NCBI RefSeq assembly: GCF_006345825.1
Contig: NZ_VCIX01000092.1
Span: forward strand, 186,001 to 250,000
Source: Paenibacillus paridis
GTDB taxonomy: Bacteria > Bacillota > Bacilli > Paenibacillales > Paenibacillaceae
Length of the DNA: 64,000 nucleotides
Direction of reading: 5' to 3'
Part shown: in pieces, positions 45,301 through 53,178 of the stretch
Position numbering within the stretch: the first letter of the stretch is position 1
How the letters are laid out: every line of letters starts with the position of its first letter
Notes under the pieces: model-generated
What the model was told of the DNA's origin: nothing
Seen by the model: the letters and a program-made list of their open reading frames with translations, nothing else
Databases searched by the model: none
Made by a program: the position numbers and the translations under genes

Positions 45301-47404
45301 CCCGGCTGACGTGTCCGTAGCCCCCGGCGGGACAGTCAGGTTTGCGTACGATTTGGACGACGCGACAAAAAAAATATGGATTTCCTCGTCAAGCGGCGGA
45401 CATTTTGATGGAGGCGACGATGAAACAGTGGCCTCCGGCGACGTGCTCGGCATGTCCGCGCCTGAGGTACCCGGTCCATACATTATTTATGTATTGGCGG
45501 AAGACGGCGAGGTATTAAGTCAGTCGCACGCAAGTGTTGTGGTTAGCGATACGATGCCTGTCGACCCAGCAGTCGACAAAACCCTGTTGACCGCCTTGCT
45601 TGAGGCTGCCAACAACAAGGACGTTACGATTTATACAAGCCATTCCTGGAACGTTTTTGCAAGCGCATTAAGTGAAGCCAAAACTGCCGCCTCAAATGGT
45701 GAGATCGGGCAGGCAGCAGCGGACCATTCCTATTACGCGCTTCGTAACGCAATCAAAACGCTTCAACTGTTACCAAGCGGAGTGGGGACAGCCGCTTACG
45801 GTACGCCTGTTCTTGGCGGCGCCGAGCTCGACCCACGCTGGAATACGACCGTTACGCTGCCGATCCTTAAGCATCTGACTATGGTGAACGGTCCAACGGA
45901 CGGCTTCGCTAAAGTGCTATGGGACGATACTAATTTGTATGTTCTGGTGCGTGTAAAAGACCCAGTGCTGGACAGCAGCAGCAGCAGCGCGCATGAGAAG
46001 GACTCGGTCGAGATCTTTGTGGATGAGACCAACAGTAAACAAACCTCCTACGGCACAGGCATGGGACAATACCGGATCAACTATCTGAATGAGAAAAGCT
46101 TTAATCCAGACAGTGTCAGTGCAGGTGTTGAGTCTTTTGCCAAAGTCGTAGATGGCGGTTATTATATTGAAACCAAGATTCCCTTTAAAGCTGCTCTTCC
46201 TGCGGTTGATCATGTCATTGGATTTGATTTGCAGATCAATGACGCGAAAGCAGCTGGTGGCCGTCAGGACATTATCATGTGGCACGATGCAACCGGACAG
46301 TCTTATGCTAACGGCTCACAATGGGGTGTGGTTACACTGGTGAAGGAGTCTAAACTGGCAGTCTCTGGAGCGGCTGGAGCGACGTCCATCACGACAAAAG
46401 ACGGCACGCTGCAAATGTTGGCGGGAGTGCCCGTTGTATGGTCGGTGACCGCAGAAGACGGATCGGAGACAAATGCGGCAATCATTAGCGAAACAGGATT
46501 GCTGTCAGCCAAAAAGAACGGCGTCGTGAAAGTAACGGCGATAGCCAGCGGGTCCGGTATGAGCGGCAGCGCGCTGATCTCAATCAGCGGTCAAGAAGGC
46601 GCGTTGCTAAGCGGTGCGGAGACAGTTGAAGGCGGGAAAAACGTTGATATTGAATTCAGTTTGGAGCATTCTGGAACAGATATCAAAGCGCTAGATATTA
46701 CGATTGATTATGATGCGGATAAGCTGGAATTTGGATCAATGGAATCGCTCCAGCAAGATTTTAAACTAGTCGGTGAAATGAATACGGATGGCAAGCTTAG
46801 AATCATCGCGACTTCTATTGGAAATACGAATATGACAAGCGGACTGATTAAGCTTAAGTTTAAAGCGGTTGCAACGGATCATTCGCAGATCGCCTCCATT
46901 CGTGTTACTCAGTTAACGGTTGCTAATAGCGCGGGCCAAGAGACAGATTGGGCTGGTGCAACTCACACAGTCAAAATTAATAAGCTGGATAAGTCGGGCT
47001 TGCTGCTTCTCATTGCGGAAGTGCAAGGCGCGCACGATGCAGCCATTGAAGGCGTATATCCTGGCCAGTATCCATCAGGCTCTAAAGCAACTCTGCAGGC
47101 AGCAATAGAAAACGCCAAAGTGGTTGCGTCGACTCAGGGAATAAGCCAGGCTGAAATTGAAGAGGCGATCATGAAATTGCACGCGGCTCTGCAAAGCTTT
47201 ATTGATTCAAGGATTAAAGCAATCGAAGGAGATTACAATAACGACAATAGAGTAAGTGTGGGTGACCTTGCGATTGTGGCTTCGGCTTATGGTAAAAATG
47301 ATCAAGATTCAAATTGGAATGAGTACAGAAAGTTGGATTTGAATGGTGACGGTCATATTGACATCGTTGATATCTCGATTCTGGCTCGTAAAATTTTGAA
47401 TTAA
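42362..47404 (+). CDS. secreted beta-helix protein with CBM9, cohesin and dockerin modules
   Basis: Giant extracellular protein of 1680 residues. Residues 1-29 are a signal peptide. About 45-800 is a right-handed beta-helix of the DUF1565/pectate-lyase-like type (TIYVATNGNDNTGDGSQEKPYKTLAKA; many NxIxxN turns), probably polysaccharide-active. About 1070-1138 is a FIVAR-type helix pair. About 1140-1330 is a CBM9/DOMON module (FAKVLWDDTNLYVLVRVKD). About 1335-1410 is a Big2-like domain, about 1412-1540 a cohesin, about 1550-1615 a second FIVAR. About 1620-1680 is a dockerin with two calcium-binding loops (DYNNDNRVSVGD and DLNGDGHIDIVD). The start is GTG 42368 or TTG 42362 after AAGGAGG. The next gene encodes a cohesin-SLH protein, a plausible docking partner. 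Confidence 0.88.
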   Translation: MKVRKRAFIWMMTLAMVVSMLPFLGSVVAASSALGTTAASSAPSATIYVATNGNDNTGDGSQEKPYKTLAKAKAVVRTLPKTGGDIVVQIADGYYSLDETLVFNKDDSGSASSTIRYEAAPGAKPVISAGEMLEKGVWTEAVGLTQTGGLTAYKTTLKRSDKLRAIYVNDKIANMTLSSQIVSANRTVNGTPTASFTSANNPWAWQNGSNIRAAIVFDASVGLTTATKNPQNIEAESMGGSTARWSRPFVTFASIEQAPAASNKPGGVMLRFQMPYGAISQSLSNNTQYNPGNNQVIRNAFEFFNKRGDFYFDQAESTLYYIPLVGEDINTADVVIPRLEKVLDIKGIPVGDRLKPVEGSDDGRVKNITFNGLKFAHTDYKLFELTGTYTLSDGSGPVTTSSRGFASVQGSIVNTVYFPSSINWHETFYRGYDIPPAAVMINAARNIKVLNGEIGLTGFNGIHVENDVKDIEVTGNYIADTLASGVVIGHPHHIYENDEPIKHESSVSVSGTPIRNWAGVDKEKFKTGTEAVPENIYITNNFLYRNCYGFPGANSLTSFYTTNMQVLHNYFYDSTYGAMSIGWGWDEYDGFGFTAQGTNKTGGPYHGTHETSLARSPVLSTTSRNNKINYNRVEEICTIVNDSGAIYSLGRQGDPGNLPGGGTWDTVNDLTNNPVTDKKSNWHSDNWTNFTEMNYNFLDPNPTGKPTTSNNWTNGFHPDEGSTFIKMIGNVVQSKLSHAVGQSRLYEFNNWKRKSDMIAVEGYVDGNNNQNGGPRITYDNFKSEARIWPVKGNEIVLNSGLTNEYTHMIPRSLIADTEFELASNVIVGVGGEKVSRRGLLKAEDTVWLAPANTTVFKEGITMTKAAGNAKSINTPSAAGQYKLYIVYGDGRKTATSKHTAYVDTSESATNVENGKSYEVSAVRPLKLTLSDEYTFTLNGKPVSDGYEIRTAGSWTLVGSTSMPAITINFTTTVSVANKLLPADVSVAPGGTVRFAYDLDDATKKIWISSSSGGHFDGGDDETVASGDVLGMSAPEVPGPYIIYVLAEDGEVLSQSHASVVVSDTMPVDPAVDKTLLTALLEAANNKDVTIYTSHSWNVFASALSEAKTAASNGEIGQAAADHSYYALRNAIKTLQLLPSGVGTAAYGTPVLGGAELDPRWNTTVTLPILKHLTMVNGPTDGFAKVLWDDTNLYVLVRVKDPVLDSSSSSAHEKDSVEIFVDETNSKQTSYGTGMGQYRINYLNEKSFNPDSVSAGVESFAKVVDGGYYIETKIPFKAALPAVDHVIGFDLQINDAKAAGGRQDIIMWHDATGQSYANGSQWGVVTLVKESKLAVSGAAGATSITTKDGTLQMLAGVPVVWSVTAEDGSETNAAIISETGLLSAKKNGVVKVTAIASGSGMSGSALISISGQEGALLSGAETVEGGKNVDIEFSLEHSGTDIKALDITIDYDADKLEFGSMESLQQDFKLVGEMNTDGKLRIIATSIGNTNMTSGLIKLKFKAVATDHSQIASIRVTQLTVANSAGQETDWAGATHTVKINKLDKSGLLLLIAEVQGAHDAAIEGVYPGQYPSGSKATLQAAIENAKVVASTQGISQAEIEEAIMKLHAALQSFIDSRIKAIEGDYNNDNRVSVGDLAIVASAYGKNDQDSNWNEYRKLDLNGDGHIDIVDISILARKILN

Positions 47405-47412
47405 TTACGTGT

Positions 47413-47472
47413 AAAAATAAAGAATTGGTGGCCTTAGTTGAAGTAACTCTGAGCCGCCCTTTCTTTATTTTT
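47413..47472 (+). terminator. terminator after dockerin protein gene
   Basis: AAAAATAAAGAA and TTCTTTATTTTT are perfect 12-bp inverted repeats with an inner GGTGGC/GCCGCC pairing. Confidence 0.7.
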
Positions 47473-47574
47473 GGCTTTATATTTGATAAATAGATGTACG
47501 GAATGCCAATTACAACATAGCGAGAAGTTATGAATCGCAAATAGTAGCTTGAACAAATCTTAAATCGCGAAAGG

Positions 47575-48615
47575 ATGGGAATTCGCTTGAAATATCGAGT
47601 CGGAATGATGCTGCTAGCTGCTTGGCTCGCTCTTTCCTTGCTGCCAGCGTACGTAATGGCCAAGGACGCCACTTTCAACTTGTCAGTCTCCAAACATGTG
47701 TCCATTAACGGAAATCAAGTTGTGGTGACGGTGACGGGCTCGGATCTTACTGACGTATATGGCTTCGAAATCAATTTGAAGTACGATAATAACAAACTAT
47801 TGTACAAAAAAAGCGCAAGCTTGCTGCAAGGGTTCTCCGTTCCGATCTCTCCTGAGGATGGCCTTGTCGTGTTCGCACATACGAAGGTGGGCAAGGTCGA
47901 CGGCCTATCGGGAAAAGCTGAGCTCGCTGCAATTACGTTTGAAGTAATTGGTAATAATACGTTAAAGTCGACAGTAGAATTAACACGCGTGAAGCTGGTG
48001 AAAAGCGATCTTACTGATACTGTGCTCGAGCCAGGAACGAAAGCGAACATCGCAGTGCAAGTAGCGGGAAATTCCGGTACATTCAAGGATATTGCTCGCC
48101 ACTGGGCCAAAGAAGGGATAGAACGTGCTGTCAACATGGGGTTTGTAAACGGTTACGGTGATGGAACTTTCCGTCCGGATTTGAAGATTACGCGTGCGGA
48201 GTTCGTTGTGATGACCGCGAGGGCGTTTGATTTCGAAGCGAAAAGCGGGATGTCGCTAAATTTCAGTGATGTAGATAAAATCCCTGTTTGGGCAAGGCCT
48301 TATATCGCGGAAGCGGAGCAAGCGGGCCTTATTAAAGGCTACGCGGACGGTAGCTTCCGACCGAACCAATGGATTAGCAGGTCCGAAATGGCTGTCCTAA
48401 TCATGAGGCTGTACGACGGCGAGCTGAATCCGAACGCCAAGGTCTCATTTGCCGATAAGCAGCAGATTAAGCCATGGGCGCTGCCGTCCGTCGCGGCCGC
48501 CGCTGATTTGGGAATAATTAAAGGCAAAAACGGTAATCGTTTCGCTCCTGCGGATCCTGCTACTCGGGCTGAATCGACGATTATGCTGCTTCGTCTGCTT
48601 GATGTAAAAAAGTGA
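47575..48615 (+). CDS. cohesin-SLH surface anchor protein
   Basis: 346-residue secreted protein built as signal peptide (about 5-29), one cohesin module (about 30-165: TFNLSVSKHVSINGNQVVVTVTG, DVYGFEINLKYDNNKL, FAHTKVGKVDGLSGKAELAAITFEV) and three SLH domains (about 168-345: FKDIARHWAKEGIERAVNMG, FSDVDKIPVWARPYI, FADKQQIKPWALPSV). This is the architecture of anchoring scaffoldins: the SLH part binds the wall and the cohesin holds a dockerin. ATG 47575 has almost no RBS spacing; TTG 47587 with AAAGGATGGG upstream may be the true start. The promoter could be shared with the preceding dockerin gene, but a hairpin lies between. Confidence 0.9.
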   Translation: MGIRLKYRVGMMLLAAWLALSLLPAYVMAKDATFNLSVSKHVSINGNQVVVTVTGSDLTDVYGFEINLKYDNNKLLYKKSASLLQGFSVPISPEDGLVVFAHTKVGKVDGLSGKAELAAITFEVIGNNTLKSTVELTRVKLVKSDLTDTVLEPGTKANIAVQVAGNSGTFKDIARHWAKEGIERAVNMGFVNGYGDGTFRPDLKITRAEFVVMTARAFDFEAKSGMSLNFSDVDKIPVWARPYIAEAEQAGLIKGYADGSFRPNQWISRSEMAVLIMRLYDGELNPNAKVSFADKQQIKPWALPSVAAAADLGIIKGKNGNRFAPADPATRAESTIMLLRLLDVKK

Positions 48616-48728
48616 TAATGGATATCCAAAAATTATTTGTTCTCGACATTCTTGTTTAGGGAATAAAAAAGCTTCAATGAATAATCGGAGGCGTGTTTTC
48701 ATAAATGTGCTTCCTTTTTGTTACAATG

Positions 48729-48757
48729 TTGAAAAGTGAAATATGTTATGCTAGAAT
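48729..48757 (+). promoter_or_regulatory. candidate promoter of the cfr-like gene
   Basis: TTGAAA (48729-48734), 17-base spacer, TAGAAT (48752-48757). It begins a ~490-base leader with leader peptides and an attenuator. Confidence 0.6.
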
Positions 48758-48779
48758 TACATTTAATAATCAAGGGGAG

Positions 48780-48797
48780 ATGATGAGGATAATGTAA
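48780..48797 (+). CDS. five-codon leader peptide (MMRIM)
   Basis: ATG-ATG-AGG-ATA-ATG-TAA directly follows AAGGGGAG at about 48772-48779. A very short translated ORF ahead of a terminator hairpin is the pattern of ribosome-mediated attenuation in antibiotic-resistance genes. Confidence 0.45.
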   Translation: MMRIM

Positions 48798-48936
48798 TAT
48801 TTCTTGCTTTTTTACGAATGATAAAACATAACCATAATTGTTTTATTTTTTGTTAAGTAAGAAATTTACTTATTCTTTTCACTCAAATATCATTATCAAT
48901 TCCATTAAATGGGTTGGTATCTGTATTCGTTTATTT

Positions 48937-48976
48937 GAGCTACAAGAAAGGTAACCTTTCTTGTAGCTCTTTTTTT
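48937..48976 (+). terminator. attenuator terminator in the cfr-like gene leader
   Basis: GAGCTACAAGAAAGGT and ACCTTTCTTGTAGCTC are a perfect 16-bp inverted repeat followed by TTTTTTT. It lies between the promoter and the cfr-like gene, ~280 bases before its start. Confidence 0.85.
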
Positions 48977-49032
48977 ATTACCATAATGTTTTAAATAATG
49001 ATGTGCTTATGTATCTTAGGAGGTTGAAATTG

Positions 49033-49143
49033 ATGGTTGAGGTTGTAAATGTTCATGTGAGTCGTTCATTATCCGTTGGCACGGTTCACGATCAAACTAA
49101 ACGGATGCCGGAGCATTATCCATCTATCGATAGATGCACGTAG
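49033..49143 (+). CDS. short ORF (36 aa) in the cfr-like gene leader
   Basis: ATG 49033 is preceded by TTAGGAGG with perfect spacing; the frame ends at TAG 49141-49143. The peptide starts MVEVVNVHVSRSLSVGTV. It may be a second leader peptide or the truncated start of a lost gene. It sits after the attenuator, so it is only transcribed on readthrough. Confidence 0.45.
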   Translation: MVEVVNVHVSRSLSVGTVHDQTKRMPEHYPSIDRCT

Positions 49144-49251
49144 CTATCCTAGCTGCAAGCTTCGTGGGTTTTAATATGGTTGGTTAGTGTATAGGTTAAG
49201 CACCAACAAGGGGTGCTATAGCTGTTTCTCCGGCTCAAGAGGAGAAAACAC

Positions 49252-50289
49252 ATGAAGTCAACTTCGAAATACGAAATGATTCAACACCTTTTAGCAGAAT
49301 GGAAACAACCCGCATATCGGTTCCAACAAATTGCGGATGCGATCTTTAAGCAAAGAATTGGTGAATATGACCGAATGACCATTCTACCCAAGGGGATAAG
49401 AAATGAATTAATCAAGAACCTGGGCGAACACGTTTTGAACGTAACCCCTGTCATGCAAAAGGCATCCACACAAGTGAATAAAGTGCTTTTTGAGATTGAA
49501 GGCGGTGAGCACATAGAAGCAGTTCAACTAAGCTATAAGCGCGGCTGGAAATCGTACTGCATTTCTAGCCAGTGTGGATGTGGATATGGTTGCAGCTTCT
49601 GTGCTACAGGTACAATTGGACTTAAACGTAATCTGACTGCTGATGAAATTACCGATCAGTTGTTATACTTTCATTTAAATGGTGAAGCCTTGGATAGTGT
49701 TTCGTTTATGGGCATGGGAGAGGCTTTGGCCAATCCTAATATTTTCGACACGATTATGATTCTAACAGATCCACGAACCTTTGGTTTGGGGCATCGCAGA
49801 ATTACGGTTTCTACCATCGGAATATTGCCAGGTATCGATCGCCTTGCAAAGGAGTTTCCACAGGTTAATCTAACCTTCTCCCTGCACTCTCCGTTCGACG
49901 AACAGCGGAGCGAGCTAATGCCAATTAACAATCGCTTTCCAGTTCATGATGTGTTGAACAAGTTGGATCAGCATATTCGTGATACAGGTAGGAAAGTATA
50001 TATTGCGTATATTTTACTTCGAGGCGAAAACGATTCAAACGAACATGCGCAAGCCATTGCTGCTTTATTAAAGAACAGAGGTCCTTGGGAACATTTATAT
50101 CACGTCAATTTGATTCCATACAATTCAACCGATGTGACGCCTGAAAGCTTTCATCAATCTGACAAAGAACGGGTTCAAAAGTTTGTTGCTATCTTGAAGA
50201 CAGAGGGAATCAAAGTCACTGTACGCACTCAATTCGGTACTGACATTGATGCAGCATGCGGACAGCTATACGGACACAACAAGCTATAG
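49252..50289 (+). CDS. Cfr-like 23S rRNA (A2503-C8) methyltransferase
   Basis: Radical-SAM enzyme of 345 residues. The cluster-binding CxxxCxxC lies in CGCGYGCSFCATGTIGLK. Other family blocks are VSFMGMGEALANPNIF, RRITVSTIGILPGI, VNLTFSLHSPFDEQRSELMPI and the C-terminal methylated Cys in DIDAACGQLYG. As I recall the Cfr sequence, the resemblance is closer than to housekeeping RlmN: TDEITDQxLYFHL, SEERSxLMPIN and DIDAACGQLYG are Cfr-like. Cfr methylates C8 of A2503 and gives resistance to phenicols, lincosamides, oxazolidinones, pleuromutilins and streptogramin A; resistance here is inferred. RBS GAGGAG, and an ABC-F gene follows. Confidence 0.85.
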   Translation: MKSTSKYEMIQHLLAEWKQPAYRFQQIADAIFKQRIGEYDRMTILPKGIRNELIKNLGEHVLNVTPVMQKASTQVNKVLFEIEGGEHIEAVQLSYKRGWKSYCISSQCGCGYGCSFCATGTIGLKRNLTADEITDQLLYFHLNGEALDSVSFMGMGEALANPNIFDTIMILTDPRTFGLGHRRITVSTIGILPGIDRLAKEFPQVNLTFSLHSPFDEQRSELMPINNRFPVHDVLNKLDQHIRDTGRKVYIAYILLRGENDSNEHAQAIAALLKNRGPWEHLYHVNLIPYNSTDVTPESFHQSDKERVQKFVAILKTEGIKVTVRTQFGTDIDAACGQLYGHNKL

Positions 50290-50301
50290 AGGAGGCGGAA
50301 C

Positions 50302-50382
50302 ATGAGTACAGACACGGTTGTTACACATGATTTACTCCGTATAAGTCGGTTAGTATCCATTGAACTTATACGGAGTAAATAA
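50302..50382 (+). CDS. 26-residue leader peptide of the ABC-F gene
   Basis: ATG 50302 follows GAGGAGGCGG with good spacing and ends at TAA 50380-50382, giving a 26-residue peptide. Its 3' half overlaps both arms of a 16-bp inverted repeat (50331-50346 and 50364-50379), so ribosome position would decide whether the hairpin forms. Confidence 0.6.
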   Translation: MSTDTVVTHDLLRISRLVSIELIRSK

Positions 50383-50443
50383 GAATAAATGGGTATGTAC
50401 CGACTTTTTATAAAGAAGAAGTAATGTTTTTATAAAAAGGAGG
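50331..50443 (+). promoter_or_regulatory. attenuator and RBS-sequestering hairpins of the ABC-F gene
   Basis: Two hairpins. The first is TTTACTCCGTATAAGT (50331-50346) with ACTTATACGGAGTAAA (50364-50379), perfect. The second is CTTTTTATAAA (50404-50414) with TTTATAAAAAG (50429-50439); its right arm overlaps the AAGGAGG of the ABC-F gene. The second would hide the ribosome binding site. Confidence 0.7.
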
Positions 50444-50451
50444 AACCTACC

Positions 50452-51930
50452 ATGTCAATGATTCATGTACAAAACCTGACATTTTCATATCCTAGCAGCT
50501 TTGATCATATTTTTAAGGATGTTAATTTTCAAATAGATACGGATTGGAAGCTTGGATTTATTGGCCGTAATGGTCGAGGCAAGACGACTTTTTTCAATCT
50601 TTTATTAGGAAAATATGAATACAACGGAAAAATTATTTCTTCAGTAGAATTCAGTTATTTTCCATATCCAGTCTTGGATAAAAGCAGATTCACCTATGAA
50701 ATATTGGAAGAGATAAGTCCTCAAGCAGAGGATTGGGAGTTTCTTCGAGAAATGTCCTATTTAGATGTCGATGCTGAAGTGATGTACCGACCATTTGCAA
50801 CATTATCGAATGGGGAACAAACGAAGGTTTTACTGGCTGCACTTTTCTTGAATGAAGGGAAATTTTTATTAATTGATGAGCCAACCAATCACTTAGATAT
50901 CCATGCGAGAAAGATGGTTTCTAACTATTTAAAAAGGAAAAAAGGCTTCATTTTAATTTCACATGATAGAAATTTTTTGGATGGTTGTGTTGACCATATC
51001 TTGTCAATAAACCGAACCAATATAGATGTTCAAAGTGGTAATTATTCTTCTTGGAAGCTGAATTTTGATAGACAGCAAGAGCATGAAGAAAAAACAAATG
51101 AGCGTCTACAAAAAGACATTGGAAGGCTGCAACAATCATCAAAGCGTTCCGCCAATTGGTCTAATCAAGTAGAAGCTTCCAAAAATGGTACAACAAATTC
51201 TGGTTCTAAATTGGACAAGGGGTATGTAGGACATAAAGCTGCAAAAATGATGAAACGTGCAAAAAACTTGGAATCAAGGCAAAATAAAGCCATAGAAGCA
51301 AAGTCAACGCTGCTGAAAAATGTGGAAAAAACGGAGTTATTACAGTTAGAGCCTTTAGAATACAAATCGAAAGAACTCATTCAGTTATCGGACGTGTCTG
51401 TTAGGTATGATGGTGAATTAGTTCATACGCCAATAAGTTTTAAAGTTGAAGCAGGAGACCGAGTGGTGCTTGACGGAAAGAATGGCAGCGGGAAAAGCAG
51501 TATTTTACAACTGATTCTAGGAAAGCCGCTCCAGCATACAGGTACCTTGAACGTTAGTTCAGGCCTTGTTATTTCTTATGTACAGCAAGATACCTCTCAT
51601 TTAAAGGGGAAATTATCTGATTTTATTGAAGAAAATCAGATTGATGAACCGATATTTAAGTCCATTCTACGTAAGATGGACTTTGACCGTATCCAGTTTG
51701 AAAAAGATATATCCCACTATTCTGGTGGACAAAAGAAAAAACTGCTTATAGCTAAAAGTTTATGTGAAAAAGCTCATTTATATATTTGGGATGAGCCGCT
51801 AAATTTTATTGATGTTTATTCACGAATGCAAGTGGAAGAGCTTATTAAAAGCTTTAATCCAACCATGGTATTTGTTGAGCATGACCAGACATTCCAAGAG
51901 GAAGTTGCAACGAAAACGGTAGCCTTATAG
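50452..51930 (+). CDS. ABC-F ribosome protection protein, Lsa/Vga-like
   Basis: 492-residue cytoplasmic protein with two ATPase domains and no membrane part, the ABC-F layout. Domain 1 has Walker A GRNGRGKTT and LSNGEQ signature with LLIDEPTNHLD; a Lys-rich interdomain linker (about 195-290) follows; domain 2 has GKNGSGKSS and YSGGQKKK with IWDEPLNFID. The start IHVQNLTFSYPSS...WKLGFIGRNGRGKTTFFNLL resembles Lsa-type proteins that displace lincosamides, pleuromutilins and streptogramin A from the ribosome. It is more AT-rich than flanking genes and lies directly after a cfr-like gene; the two activities overlap in drug range. Start ATG 50452, AAGGAGG at 50437-50443. Confidence 0.88.
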   Translation: MSMIHVQNLTFSYPSSFDHIFKDVNFQIDTDWKLGFIGRNGRGKTTFFNLLLGKYEYNGKIISSVEFSYFPYPVLDKSRFTYEILEEISPQAEDWEFLREMSYLDVDAEVMYRPFATLSNGEQTKVLLAALFLNEGKFLLIDEPTNHLDIHARKMVSNYLKRKKGFILISHDRNFLDGCVDHILSINRTNIDVQSGNYSSWKLNFDRQQEHEEKTNERLQKDIGRLQQSSKRSANWSNQVEASKNGTTNSGSKLDKGYVGHKAAKMMKRAKNLESRQNKAIEAKSTLLKNVEKTELLQLEPLEYKSKELIQLSDVSVRYDGELVHTPISFKVEAGDRVVLDGKNGSGKSSILQLILGKPLQHTGTLNVSSGLVISYVQQDTSHLKGKLSDFIEENQIDEPIFKSILRKMDFDRIQFEKDISHYSGGQKKKLLIAKSLCEKAHLYIWDEPLNFIDVYSRMQVEELIKSFNPTMVFVEHDQTFQEEVATKTVAL

Positions 51931-52023
51931 TTAAACTTGGAGTAATGCATATTATGTTGCTTCATTAATATGAGGCCTAACTTCGTGTTATTTCCTTAAA
52001 CTTAGCAAGTACTTTGAAAGAAC

Positions 52024-52061
52024 AAGACAGCTGCCGACTTTTAATCGGCAGCTGTCTTTTA
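52024..52061 (+). terminator. terminator after ABC-F gene
   Basis: GACAGCTGCCGA/TCGGCAGCTGTC, perfect 12-bp stem, then TTTTATT. The rest of 51931-52253 is the AT-rich promoter region of cysD; no gene. Confidence 0.88.
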
Positions 52062-52253
52062 TTCAACGATTGCTTGCTTGTGGTTTGGACGAAACTTATG
52101 AAAATTGGACATTAAAGAGAAGAACTAATGAAAACCAAAGGCTCAGAAAATAAAAGAAAAAACTTAATTCCACTTTGCATTAAAGTGAAAATCTGATAGG
52201 ATATAAATTATAGTCTATAGATTTAGTAAGGATTAAAGGGAGGCACTTTTTTC

Positions 52254-53177
52254 ATGGACAAATTGATGCTTGATTCCATAGATGAAACGACACATCTAGA
52301 TCAACTCGAGGCTGAGGCGATTTATATTATTCGGGAAGTAGCGGCGGAAAGCGAAAATCCCGTGATGCTGTACTCGATCGGTAAGGATAGCTCTGTGATG
52401 CTGCATTTGGCGTTGAAAGCATTTTATCCGGAAAAGCCGCCGTTTGCTTTCATGCATATTGACACCACGTGGAAGTTCAAAGAGATGATTGAATTCCGCG
52501 ACCGCAAGGCGAAAGAATTCGGAATTAACATGATTGTTCACTCCAATCAAGAAGGAATTGAGCAAGGAATCAACCCCTTCGATCATGGTTCCGCGTATAC
52601 GGACATTATGAAAACCCAAGCTCTGAAGCAGGGCCTAGACAAGTACGGATTTACGGCTGCTTTTGGCGGCGGAAGACGTGATGAGGAAAAGTCACGTGCG
52701 AAGGAGCGGATTTTCTCATTCCGTAACAAAAATCATGCTTGGGATCCGAAAAATCAGCGGCCGGAAATGTGGAAGCTCTACAACACAAGAATTAATAAGG
52801 GCGAAAGCATCCGCGTATTCCCCATTTCCAACTGGACGGAAAAAGATATCTGGCAATACATTCGCAGAGAGAACATTGATATTGTGCCTCTCTATTTTGC
52901 GAAAGAAAGACCTGTCGTTAATCGCGATGGACAGATCATCATGGCGGATGATGAGCGGATGAAGCTTGAGCCAGGCGAGAAGATTGAAATGATGAGGATG
53001 AGATTTCGCACATTAGGCTGTTATCCGTTGACTGGCGGCGCCGAGTCAAATGCGGACACGCTGGATGCTATTATTGAAGAAACGCTTGGTGCGGTATCAT
53101 CCGAACGGACAACAAGGGTTATCGACCAAGAAGAAGCGGGCAGCATGGAAAGACGTAAACGGGAGGGCTATTTCTAA
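52254..53177 (+). CDS. cysD: sulfate adenylyltransferase subunit 2
   Basis: 307-residue PAPS-reductase-family ATP pyrophosphatase. With CysN it makes APS from ATP and sulfate, the first step of sulfate assimilation. The PP-loop is [15 protein letters not shown]; other blocks are [49 protein letters not shown] and GCYPLTG. Length and C terminus (RKREGYF) match E. coli CysD. GGGAGG precedes ATG 52254. The stop is one base before the CysN start, so the two form an operon. Confidence 0.95.
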   Translation: MDKLMLDSIDETTHLDQLEAEAIYIIREVAAESENPVMLYSIGKDSSVMLHLALKAFYPEKPPFAFMHIDTTWKFKEMIEFRDRKAKEFGINMIVHSNQEGIEQGINPFDHGSAYTDIMKTQALKQGLDKYGFTAAFGGGRRDEEKSRAKERIFSFRNKNHAWDPKNQRPEMWKLYNTRINKGESIRVFPISNWTEKDIWQYIRRENIDIVPLYFAKERPVVNRDGQIIMADDERMKLEPGEKIEMMRMRFRTLGCYPLTGGAESNADTLDAIIEETLGAVSSERTTRVIDQEEAGSMERRKREGYF

Positions 53178-53178
53178 G

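Noticed and set aside
45970-45990. AGC trinucleotide run
   Set aside because: Encodes a short Ser run in a linker of the dockerin protein; too short for a meaningful repeat feature.
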